From the NCBI GenBank assembly GCA_021788675.1, contig JAJYKI010000008.1:1-13366 (forward strand): 13,366 bases of DNA. Reading direction: 5' to 3'. Shown here in pieces: positions 6,538 to 13,366 of the stretch. A model generated the notes under the pieces. The model made no database searches and was not told the DNA's origin. It worked only from the letters and a program-made list of their open reading frames with translations. Numbering within the stretch: position 1 is the stretch's first letter; every line of letters starts with the position of its first letter. Source of the stretch: a bacterium (lineage in GTDB: Bacteria > Patescibacteriota > Saccharimonadia > Saccharimonadales > UBA4665). The translations under genes were made by a program, and so were the position numbers.

Positions 6538-7479
6538 TTATCTGGTTTTGAATTTTAAATACCGTCTGGTCGCGATCAATGATGAAACGGCACCAATAAC
6601 TATACCAAGCCCCAGCTCTACTAGCAACAACTCAATAAAGCGCTGGTTGAAAAACCGATTGGCATACCCGATATCCAATAATCCTAAGCTACTGGCCTGT
6701 AAAGCTCCGGCACTGGCTTGAAACGATGCATTAATAATCAGCACGGATATGGCAGCCGACAACATGCCGTAAATGATCGACTCAACAATAAACGGACCGC
6801 GAATAAACCAGGTACCGGCACCAAGCAAACGCATGATATGGATTTCGTCACGACGATTAAATATGGCCATTTGAATCGTATTGAATATAATCAGGACGCT
6901 GACGAAAGCAAAAATAGCCACCGCCACAACACCCATCTCCTGAAGCACGTTAGTAGCATGAGTTATCCGGTCGATTGCCTCTTTCTCCTGCCCGCTATAG
7001 CTAGGCGGATCGGACTGTAATTTACTAATCGCCGGCTTGGACAAGAAGTCTTTGATGGACTGGATGTTATTTAAATTAACCGGCTTTATGATGATCGTAG
7101 CCGGCAACGGATTGGACGTTTCATTGACGGCCTGAATAAGCTGTTGATTGGAAGCGTTTTCCTGCTCGTAAATTTTCAGCGCCTGGGCTTTTGACAAGTA
7201 CTGGACCGATTCGACATTTGGTAATGACTTCAACTCGCCAATCAGCCGATTGGCCTGACTCTGGGTAGTGCTGTCATTTAAAAATACCGATATGTTAATT
7301 TTGCTGGTTATCTGCGATATGGTATGAGAAAACGTAAAGTTGACGATGATTGAAAACAGCACGATTGTAAGCGTTACCACCATGATCGCCATGGCCGCAA
7401 TCGCCAGAGAAATATTACGCAGGAAATTAACGATGCCCGTTCGAATGATCCGCCAAAATGTGATTAAACGCCTCTTCAT
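6538..7479 (-). CDS. ftsX: Cell division ABC transporter permease-like protein FtsX
   Basis: From the ATG at 7479 the protein is 313 aa with the four-helix FtsX topology: membrane segments at about 24-48, 182-202, 230-251 and 282-303, and a large extracytoplasmic loop (49-180) between the first two. The conserved cytoplasmic stretch FNTIQMAIFNRRDEIHIMRL, followed by GA and a PF..E motif, identifies the family. FtsX pairs with FtsE and passes ATP-driven movement to a cell-wall hydrolase outside; it is not thought to transport a substrate. The ATG is 10 bases after the ftsE stop, so the two are co-transcribed. No clear SD precedes it. A longer frame open back to a GTG at 7521 overlaps ftsE and lacks an SD, so I reject it. 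A strong terminator follows. Confidence 0.95.
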   Translation of the reverse strand: MKRRLITFWRIIRTGIVNFLRNISLAIAAMAIMVVTLTIVLFSIIVNFTFSHTISQITSKINISVFLNDSTTQSQANRLIGELKSLPNVESVQYLSKAQALKIYEQENASNQQLIQAVNETSNPLPATIIIKPVNLNNIQSIKDFLSKPAISKLQSDPPSYSGQEKEAIDRITHATNVLQEMGVVAVAIFAFVSVLIIFNTIQMAIFNRRDEIHIMRLLGAGTWFIRGPFIVESIIYGMLSAAISVLIINASFQASAGALQASSLGLLDIGYANRFFNQRFIELLLVELGLGIVIGAVSSLIATRRYLKFKTR

Positions 7480-7489
7480 ATTGCAGTTC

Positions 7490-8173
7490 TTACAGCTTGT
7501 ATCCGCCGTTAGCGCGGTCACTGACTATTTTACCGTCACTAATAGTGACTACCCTTCTTTTTAGTCGGTTAACTATTTCCTGGTTATGTGTCGTTAACAG
7601 TACCGTGGTACCGAAGCGGTTAATCTTTTCGAGTACCTTTATGACATCCCAAGCGTGTTTCGGATCCAGGTTACCGGTTGGCTCGTCGGCTATCAGAATC
7701 TTGGGCTGACGCACGATTGCCCTGGCTATAGCTACGCGCTGTCTCTCGCCGCCACTTAATTCAACCGGCATCCTGTCTTCTTTACCAGTCAGATTCACGA
7801 TATCTAGAACCTTTGGTACGGTATTGCGGATCTCCTTATTGCCCATTCCTACCATCTCAAGAGCATAAGCGACGTTTTCAAAAATTGTCTTGTTCGGTAA
7901 TAATTTAAAATCCTGAAAAACAACCCCTATCTTTCGCCTGAGCAACGGGATTTCGCGGTCTTTTAGCTTGTCATAGTCAATGCCACCGACAATAATTTTG
8001 CCGGATGTTTGCCGCTCTTCCCTGGTTAAAAGCTTCAGCAGTGTCGTCTTGCCGGCGCCGCTCTGACCGACGACAATAACAAATTCCTTAGGCTCAACGT
8101 GCAAACTGACCCTATCTAGCGACGGCTTACTACCCCTGGAGTAAGTTTTACTTACCCGATCAAGTAAAATCAT
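7490..8173 (-). CDS. ftsE: Cell division ATP-binding protein FtsE
   Basis: A 227-aa ABC ATPase of the FtsE family. Walker A is GQSGAGKTT (36-44), the Q-loop VFQDFKLLP follows, the signature is LSGGERQR (139-146), Walker B is ILIADEP (159-165) with Glu164, the D-loop is GNLDP and the H-loop His is 196. FtsE dimerises under FtsX at the division site and drives hydrolase activation. The start at 8173 (MILLDRVSKTYSRG) fits the family's usual N-terminus; the frame is open 15 codons further, but that overlaps prfB. A perfect TATAAT ends 7 bases before the ATG, so the mRNA may be leaderless or nearly so. It lies 31 bases after prfB and 10 before ftsX. Confidence 0.96.
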   Translation of the reverse strand: MILLDRVSKTYSRGSKPSLDRVSLHVEPKEFVIVVGQSGAGKTTLLKLLTREERQTSGKIIVGGIDYDKLKDREIPLLRRKIGVVFQDFKLLPNKTIFENVAYALEMVGMGNKEIRNTVPKVLDIVNLTGKEDRMPVELSGGERQRVAIARAIVRQPKILIADEPTGNLDPKHAWDVIKVLEKINRFGTTVLLTTHNQEIVNRLKRRVVTISDGKIVSDRANGGYKL

Positions 8174-8180
8174 TAGCCTA

Positions 8181-8189
8181 ATTATAGCA
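8181..8189 (-). promoter_or_regulatory. Extended -10 promoter directly before ftsE
   Basis: On the - strand TGCTATAAT (8189-8181) matches the TGnTATAAT extended -10 exactly and ends 7 bases before the ftsE ATG at 8173. The predicted start point is about 8174. No good -35 is present, as is common for extended -10 promoters. It would give ftsE-ftsX an mRNA separate from the secA-prfB transcript, with almost no leader. Confidence 0.6.
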
Positions 8190-8204
8190 TGCTGGATACG
8201 TGGA

Positions 8205-9293
8205 CTAGTCGGTAGCACTACCTATATTTTGCTCAAGATAGGCCTGGATAAACTGATCGATTTCGCCCCCCAAAACAGCGTCAATATCGCTGGTTTCAAA
8301 ACGCGTACGTAAATCTTTGACTTGCTTATAGGGGTGCAGGACATAGCTACGGATTTGGTTGCCCCACTCGGCCGATTGGTTAGGCCCTTTGAGATCACCA
8401 ATCTGTTTTGCGTGCTGCTCAATCTGTAGCTGTGCCAAACGCGACCGCAAAACTGTCATAGCGGTCTCCTTGTTTTGTAATTGACTGCGTTCGTTTTGAA
8501 TGGCCACGCTAATACCGCTTGGCAAGTGCGTTATCCGGACTGCCGAATCGGTCGTATTGACGCTCTGGCCACCGTGCCCACCACTCCTGTAGACATCGAT
8601 TTTTAGATCCTTGTCATCGATTTCAACTTCGTTCGGTGAATCTATTTTTGGTGACACTTCAACTTTAGCGAAACTGGTCTGCCTTAAATTATCGGCGTTA
8701 AACGGACTTAACCTGACTAGTCGGTGGACCCCGTGTTCGCTACGCAACTTACCGTAAATAAAATCATCGCCCAAAACTTCTAAAACAATATTTTTCAGAC
8801 CCGCCTCTTCACCGGGAGACTCGTCAATAACTTTGTAGCGCCAACCATTTTTGTCAAAAAAGCGACTATACATTCTGAATAACATTTGTGTCCAATCCTG
8901 AGCATCCGTGCCGCCGGCTCCAGCCGAAATATTAACTAGCGCGTCGTGGTCATCATATGGACCGGACAGCATCAATTGGCCCCTTAAACGGTTAAATTCA
9001 TCCAGGGCGGAACCATAACCCCTGGCAATATCCTCGTTGAGCTGATCGTCTTTCAGTTCATTGAGTTCGTCCAGGTCTTCGATACTGGATCTTAACTCCA
9101 GCCAGGGCTCAATCCGCTTTTCTATGGTCGCGATTTGCTGCATGACTTCCGCGGCGTGATTGCTATCCTGCCAGAAATTATCTCGGGCGCTCTCTTCTTT
9201 TAAAGCGTCCCGGCGCGACTTGAGATCATCAATCTTAAGCTTTTTATAGGCTCCCAGGACGTCTTGCTTTAATTCAAGCAGCTTTTCATCCAT
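8205..9293 (-). CDS. prfB: Peptide chain release factor 2
   Basis: A 362-aa class I release factor. The tripeptide SPF at 196-198 marks RF2 rather than RF1 (which has PxT), so it should read UAA and UGA. GGQ at 241-243 is the catalytic motif that enters the peptidyl-transferase centre; both sit 45 residues earlier than in E. coli RF2. The N-terminal helical domain is complete and in one frame: there is no in-frame TGA or CTTTGA slippery site, so the autoregulatory +1 frameshift known from many prfB genes is absent. The ATG follows the frame-corrected M16 stop by 6 bases, with TAGG 5 bases upstream as a weak SD. Having RF2 argues against the UGA-as-glycine code of Gracilibacteria and Absconditabacteria. 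Confidence 0.96.
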   Translation of the reverse strand: MDEKLLELKQDVLGAYKKLKIDDLKSRRDALKEESARDNFWQDSNHAAEVMQQIATIEKRIEPWLELRSSIEDLDELNELKDDQLNEDIARGYGSALDEFNRLRGQLMLSGPYDDHDALVNISAGAGGTDAQDWTQMLFRMYSRFFDKNGWRYKVIDESPGEEAGLKNIVLEVLGDDFIYGKLRSEHGVHRLVRLSPFNADNLRQTSFAKVEVSPKIDSPNEVEIDDKDLKIDVYRSGGHGGQSVNTTDSAVRITHLPSGISVAIQNERSQLQNKETAMTVLRSRLAQLQIEQHAKQIGDLKGPNQSAEWGNQIRSYVLHPYKQVKDLRTRFETSDIDAVLGGEIDQFIQAYLEQNIGSATD

Positions 9294-9299
9294 ATATAC

Positions 9300-10591
9300 C
9301 TACTTACTATTATTGTCTGAGCTATCCCACAGCGCAGCTACTTGAGCATGTAAAGCCGATGTAAAATCTTTGCCCGGCCCACCTAATGTCCCGAAACCCC
9401 ATAAACCACTAGCAAACATATTGCGCACAACGTCAATGATAGTTTCTTTCGTAACGGCCTCTATACGGGATGGAATATTGTAATAATCCTCTATTACCTC
9501 ATCAAAGAAATAGCGGCTACTGTAACCGGCAGCCGTGCCGAGCGTTGAAAACGGCCGAGTGAATATTGCTTAGTTGCCTCGATATCTTTCTCGTCTATGT
9601 CGCCTGACATGAGTTTTTTAAGCTCCGCTACTATTATGTCCATGAGCGCCTGAGCATTCTTGTCAGATACTTGCGCACCAAACCACCAGTTACTAATGTC
9701 TTTGGTCTGAGATAGCCCGGAATTCATGTCATAAACCAGACCGCGCTCACGGGCCGTACCTAGAATTTTCGAATATAGCGTCTCAGTCAGCATCGTATTA
9801 ACAAGATTCAGAGCATCCGTTTCGCTGTCGCTTAAGCGTCGGCTTAAAAACGTATCGATGTAGAAGTAGAGATTGTCGATTGTTTTGTTTCGTATATATA
9901 TAGGCTGGGCCAGTGGACTAACTTTCTCATTTGGCAGCTTATAACGGCGCCCTGACTTAGGCAGGGCTATATTTTCAAGCGCATTTTCAATGTAGGCGCG
10001 CCGTTTTGGCGTTAAATTACCGGCAATTACAAAACGCATATTGGGAGCCGTATGGGTTCTTGCGTAGTGCGCCTTTATATCTCCGACCGTTACATTATGA
10101 ATCAGTTTCAACCTTTCGGCATCGGTCTTAGCGAGCAGGCCAAGCTGCTTACGCATTTCAAGCGCCAAACGCCGAAAATGATTGTTAGACCGCGCCCTCA
10201 ACTCTTCCTGCACGCTACCGTATTCAGCTTTAAAATCGTCATCCAGAAACAGCGGCTTGGCGATCGATACCAGCAAGATGTCAAAAACCCGATTCCATTC
10301 AAAATCCGCACACTCGGCTTCATAAACAATATCGTAAACGTTAGTGGAAGCGTTGGAGTAAGCGCCGTTCTTCTCCATCTCGGCATGAAAATCTCGAGCC
10401 TTAGGAAACAACTCGTTAGCGCCCAACACGACATGCTCCATCAGATGCGGAACTTCCCATTTTTCCGGTTCGACCAAAAACTCACCTGCCCGGAAATTGA
10501 CGTCAAAAGTCATAACCGTCGCATTCGGCACATGCACTAAGAGCCCCTTGCCACCATTCTTCAAGGTAATTTCGGAAACCGAATGCTTCAT
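9300..10591 (-). CDS. M16 family zinc peptidase, interrupted by a -1 frameshift
   Basis: The first frame (10591-9494, 365 codons) has the M16 zinc motif HLMEH (His49, Glu52, His53), a probable third ligand at Glu129 or Glu130, and the C-terminal RERGLVYDM (281-289) holding the family's Arg-Tyr pair. It then ends in an un-M16-like tail and a TAA at 9494. Shifting to the -1 frame between 9551 and 9533 restores family-like sequence (TAAGYSSRYFFDEVIEDYYN and onward) for 78 codons to a TAG at 9302-9300, giving about 430 aa, a normal M16 length. The corrected stop is 6 bases before prfB, and the start is 10 bases after secA. M16 enzymes degrade or process peptides inside their clam-shell. A one-base deletion in the strain or the assembly is likelier than programmed shifting, as no X XXY YYZ slippery site is seen. 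Confidence 0.85.
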
Positions 10592-10601
10592 AAACTCTTG
10601 A

Positions 10602-13244
10602 CTAATGCTTCCTTCGCTTGGCTACGGTTTTGCGCTTACGCTCGGTTTTACGAGCTCTTTTACGACTATTGGTACTAACTACCTTTTTCGATCCACTTGA
10701 ACTCGTCGTTGCAGTGCCGGACGCCTGTGCCATACTAGAGGCCAGAAAATCGTCTTCATGAAATTCTTCCTGGCCTGCCATAATCTGACCGGCATTCTCG
10801 ATCGAGTCACGTGCCGCCCGTGTCAAACTGGTTTCAACCGGCTGATCAAGCTCACCGACATCTACCGGATAGGTGTTAAATAGGGTTCTGACCAACAGAT
10901 GGCGCAGGTTTGACTGCATATCTTCAAAAATCGCCTGACCCTGACGCCTGTATTCCACTAGCGGATCCTGCTGCCCCACTCCCATCCAGTGGATACCTTC
11001 GCGCAAATGGTCCATATTTTCTAGATGCTGCATCCACTGATCATCAAGTATCTGCAAATAAATATCTTTTTCCAGGCGCCTCATAAAGTCAGAACCGAAG
11101 GAAGCCTCTCTTGACGCATAAAGCTCCTTGGCTTCACTGTTTAAGACTTTTTCGAATTTATCGGCGTCGGTATCGAAGAGACGATCCATGGTCGGCTCAT
11201 CGAACGGAAATACCTCTTTAACCGTATCCTCAAAGTCATCCGCCAGAATATCCGGCGAACCAGCCAGGAATTTTACCTCATCCTCGATTAAAGCCTTAAT
11301 CCGTTTGGATATATTATCCGCCTTCAGGATCTCGCGCCGCATAGCATAAATAGCTTTACGGTGACGGTTCATGACGTCATCATACTGGACTACGTCTTTT
11401 CGTTGGTCAAAGTTATAACCTTCAACCCTCTCCTGAGCCTTTTCAAGTGATCTGGAAATTATCCGGTTTTCGATCGGTGTATCATCGTTCGTTCCCAAGC
11501 GCGACATAATCGTACCGATTCTTTCGCCGCCGAATATACGCATAAGATCGTCTTCAGTACTGACAAAGAATTGGGTCGCACCGGGATCGCCCTGACGACC
11601 GGATCGTCCACGCAACTGATTGTCAATACGCCTGGATTCGTGTCTTTCCGAGCCAAGCACGAATAAACCGCCCAGATCCTTCACTCCTTCACCCAACACG
11701 ATGTCCGTACCACGACCGGCGATGTTGGTTGCCAGTGTAACAGCACCCTTTTGACCAGCCTTAGCTATAATCGTGGCTTCCCGTTCGTTATTCTTGGCAT
11801 TTAGCACCTGGTACGGGATATTAGCTTTTTTAAGCATAGTTCCCAGGCGTTCGTTACGTTCAATCGATACTGTACCAATCAGCACTGGTTGGCCTTTGGT
11901 ATGCAGCATTTCAACTTCTCGGACGATGGCGCGGAATTTTGCCTCTTCGCTACGGTAAATCCGATCCGGACGGTCTTGTCGGACGATGGCGCGATTGGTC
12001 GGGATTTCTATCACATCAAGCTTATATATCTGATGAAACTCTTCGCTTTCAGTCGAAGCCGTTCCGGTCATACCGGCAAGCTTGTCGTATAGACGGAAAT
12101 AGTTTTGGAAGGATATGCTGGCTAAGGTCATCGATTCTTCTTGAACTTCGACACCCTCTTTAGCCTCCAATGCCTGATGCAAACCTTCGTTATAGCGGCG
12201 CCCGGCCAACAAACGACCGGTAAACTCATCGACAATGACGACTTCGCCTTCTTTGGTAACGACATAGTCTTTGTCGCGCTTAAACAAGGCCTGAGCTCGT
12301 AAAGCCTGTTGCAAGTGATAAATTGTGCGGATATTTTCGGACGCATACAGGTTTTTAATACCCAGGGACTTCTCAAGCTTATCGACGCCCTTATCGGTCA
12401 GAATAACCTGTTTTCTCTTTTCATCCGTTTCGTAATCGACATCTTTTTTTAAAGGCCGGACTATTTTGGCGAACTGAGAATAAGCGGTTCCGCTGGTTAC
12501 GCTCGGCGCACTAATAATCAACGGAGTCCTGGCTTCGTCAATCAAAATCGAGTCAACTTCGTCAACGATAGCGAAATTAAGATCACGCTGTCTGAGCTGG
12601 TCAACTTCCCTAACCATGTTGTCGCGAAGATAATCAAAACCGAATTCGTTGTTCGTGCCATAGGTTATGTCGGCCGCGTAAGCATCCTGGCGGGAACATT
12701 CACGCAAGTGTCGCATGCGCGGATCCTCATGGTCATTATTTTCAAATTTAGGATCATACAGGAAGGAGTGGTCTGCCATGATTACTCCGACGCTCATGCC
12801 CAAGAAATCATATATTTGCGCCATCCAACCGGCATCACGCTGTGCCAAATAATCGTTGACTGTAACGTTATGAACGCCCTTACCGGTCAGTGCGTTTAGA
12901 TATATTGGCGCGGTGGCCACTAAAGTCTTTCCTTCGCCGGTTTTCATTTCCGCAACATTTCCTTCGTGCAAAACCATACCACCGATCAGCTGCACATCGT
13001 AGTGTCTTTGGCCGAGAGTTCGGGTTGCCGCCTCTCTGACAACAGCGAATGCGTCCGGCAAAATGTCATCGAGCGTCTCTTTAGCTAAGCGCTTTTTCAA
13101 AACTTCGGTTTGCGCCTTTAATTCATGATCGCTCATGGCACTATATTTGTCTGCCAGCTGGTTAATAACAGCAACCCGCTTTTTCAAGCGCTTAACTGTT
13201 TTAGCTTGATGATCACCTGGTATTTTTTTAAGAACAATGATCAT
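10602..13244 (-). CDS. secA: Preprotein translocase motor ATPase SecA
   Basis: From the ATG at 13244 the protein is 880 aa, a usual SecA length. SecA drives secretory proteins through SecYEG with ATP. Visible motifs are Walker A TGEGKT (102-107), NDYLAQRDAGWM, TYGTNNEFGFDYLRDNM in the first nucleotide-binding domain, DEVDSILIDEARTPLI (from 228), TNIAGRGTDIVLG (506-518) and GRSGRQGDPG (546-555). The helical scaffold/wing region includes LDDQWMQHLENMDHLR and GIHWMGVGQQDP. The C-terminus has no CxCxSG...CH zinc motif; it ends after a Ser/Thr-Gly linker in a tail (853-880) with 15 Lys/Arg in 28 residues. The frame is open to a TTG at 13307, but that codon overlaps a TATAAT; 13244 gives the expected N-terminus. 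It heads the tight secA-M16-prfB unit. Confidence 0.97.
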   Translation of the reverse strand: MIIVLKKIPGDHQAKTVKRLKKRVAVINQLADKYSAMSDHELKAQTEVLKKRLAKETLDDILPDAFAVVREAATRTLGQRHYDVQLIGGMVLHEGNVAEMKTGEGKTLVATAPIYLNALTGKGVHNVTVNDYLAQRDAGWMAQIYDFLGMSVGVIMADHSFLYDPKFENNDHEDPRMRHLRECSRQDAYAADITYGTNNEFGFDYLRDNMVREVDQLRQRDLNFAIVDEVDSILIDEARTPLIISAPSVTSGTAYSQFAKIVRPLKKDVDYETDEKRKQVILTDKGVDKLEKSLGIKNLYASENIRTIYHLQQALRAQALFKRDKDYVVTKEGEVVIVDEFTGRLLAGRRYNEGLHQALEAKEGVEVQEESMTLASISFQNYFRLYDKLAGMTGTASTESEEFHQIYKLDVIEIPTNRAIVRQDRPDRIYRSEEAKFRAIVREVEMLHTKGQPVLIGTVSIERNERLGTMLKKANIPYQVLNAKNNEREATIIAKAGQKGAVTLATNIAGRGTDIVLGEGVKDLGGLFVLGSERHESRRIDNQLRGRSGRQGDPGATQFFVSTEDDLMRIFGGERIGTIMSRLGTNDDTPIENRIISRSLEKAQERVEGYNFDQRKDVVQYDDVMNRHRKAIYAMRREILKADNISKRIKALIEDEVKFLAGSPDILADDFEDTVKEVFPFDEPTMDRLFDTDADKFEKVLNSEAKELYASREASFGSDFMRRLEKDIYLQILDDQWMQHLENMDHLREGIHWMGVGQQDPLVEYRRQGQAIFEDMQSNLRHLLVRTLFNTYPVDVGELDQPVETSLTRAARDSIENAGQIMAGQEEFHEDDFLASSMAQASGTATTSSSGSKKVVSTNSRKRARKTERKRKTVAKRRKH

Positions 13245-13306
13245 AATCCGCTTTCTATTACCCCTTGCATACCGGAATCTACAGTCCCGAAAACTAATCT
13301 TAAACA

Positions 13307-13312
13307 ATTATA
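13307..13312 (-). promoter_or_regulatory. Candidate -10 element of the secA transcript
   Basis: A perfect TATAAT (- strand) places the start point near 13300 and leaves a leader of about 56 bases before the secA ATG at 13244. No good -35 is evident. The leader contains AAGGGG, but 16 bases from the ATG, and AAGCGG directly before it, so the SD is unclear. I see no gene or RNA in bases 13313-13366. Confidence 0.5.
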
Positions 13313-13366
13313 CCTGAGAGCTAAATAAAATCGATAGTTTTAGTTATTCTGGCTTTCAAATCTAAC

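Noticed and set aside
8174..8218. ftsE start at 8218 overlapping prfB
   Set aside because: The added residues are not family-like and would run through the extended -10 at 8189-8181.
9200..9293. Programmed +1 frameshift site in prfB
   Set aside because: The N-terminal region is open in one frame with no TGA and no CTTTGA element.
9300..9493. A 190-base intergenic region or a separate small gene between the M16 gene and prfB
   Set aside because: In the -1 frame it codes continuously for M16-like sequence that joins the upstream frame, so it is the C-terminus of that gene.
9494..9551. Programmed -1 ribosomal frameshifting in the M16 gene
   Set aside because: The overlap has a TTTT run but no X XXY YYZ slippery heptamer in the zero frame and no obvious downstream stem or pseudoknot. 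An indel is simpler, though reads are needed to settle it.
10052..10540. A 162-codon open frame antisense to the M16 gene
   Set aside because: The opposite strand has clear M16 motifs; the antisense frame has no recognisable domain or SD.
13245..13307. SecA extension starting at the TTG at 13307
   Set aside because: The codon overlaps a perfect TATAAT, so it would not be in the transcript, and the extra 21 residues are not SecA-like.
1..13366. UGA recoded as a sense codon
   Set aside because: All eleven genes read through without in-frame TGA, tryptophan is TGG, and RF2 is encoded here.
1..13366. Mobile element, CRISPR array, defence system or biosynthetic cluster
   Set aside because: No spaced direct repeats, transposase, integrase or related domains were found; the window is filled by core genes with short gaps.

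Overview
The window is a gene-dense stretch of a bacterial chromosome made of core cell-machinery genes. It most likely comes from a Candidate Phyla Radiation bacterium of the Saccharibacteria (TM7) type. The reasons are the order secA - M16 peptidase - prfB - ftsE - ftsX - coiled-coil/CHAP hydrolase - S41 protease - pyrG, the divergent L27 and CTP synthase sequences, a SecA without its usual zinc-binding tail, and very short gaps between genes. The lineage call comes from pattern memory, not from a search; I hold it at about 0.65.

Layout. On the + strand a THUMP-type RNA methyltransferase-like gene (164-1408) and rpmA/L27 (1418-1690) form a two-gene unit. It ends at a hairpin terminator (1702-1738) that should work in both directions. 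Everything else is on the - strand, read from right to left: secA (13244-10602), an M16 zinc peptidase (10591-9300) broken by a one-base frameshift, prfB/RF2 (9293-8205), ftsE (8173-7490), ftsX (7479-6538), a strong intrinsic terminator (6476-6431), a secreted coiled-coil CHAP peptidoglycan hydrolase (6399-5173), a membrane-anchored S41 C-terminal processing protease (5077-3863), pyrG (3786-2182) and a single-domain response regulator (2157-1756) that runs into the shared terminator.

How the genes fit together. secA, the M16 gene and prfB are 6-10 bases apart and look co-transcribed. ftsE has its own near-consensus extended -10 immediately before its ATG. FtsE-FtsX followed by a secreted coiled-coil hydrolase is the known arrangement of a divisome-controlled cell-wall splitting module (FtsEX with PcsB, CwlO-type or EnvC partners). 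The S41 protease next to it could process the exported proteins, and SecA supplies the export motor. pyrG and the receiver-only regulator finish the unit.

Points of interest. The M16 reading frame continues in the -1 frame for 78 more codons, up to 6 bases before prfB. Two genes have a perfect TATAAT 7-8 bases before an ATG, which suggests leaderless mRNAs, while three neighbouring genes use TTG or GTG starts with Shine-Dalgarno (SD) sequences. The methyltransferase has no recognisable D/N-P-P-Y catalytic motif. SecA ends in a very basic tail instead of a zinc motif. None of the eleven genes ends in TGA although RF2 is encoded here. I see no mobile element, CRISPR array, tRNA, rRNA or defence system, and no wholly new system; the interest lies in lineage-specific departures from standard genes.
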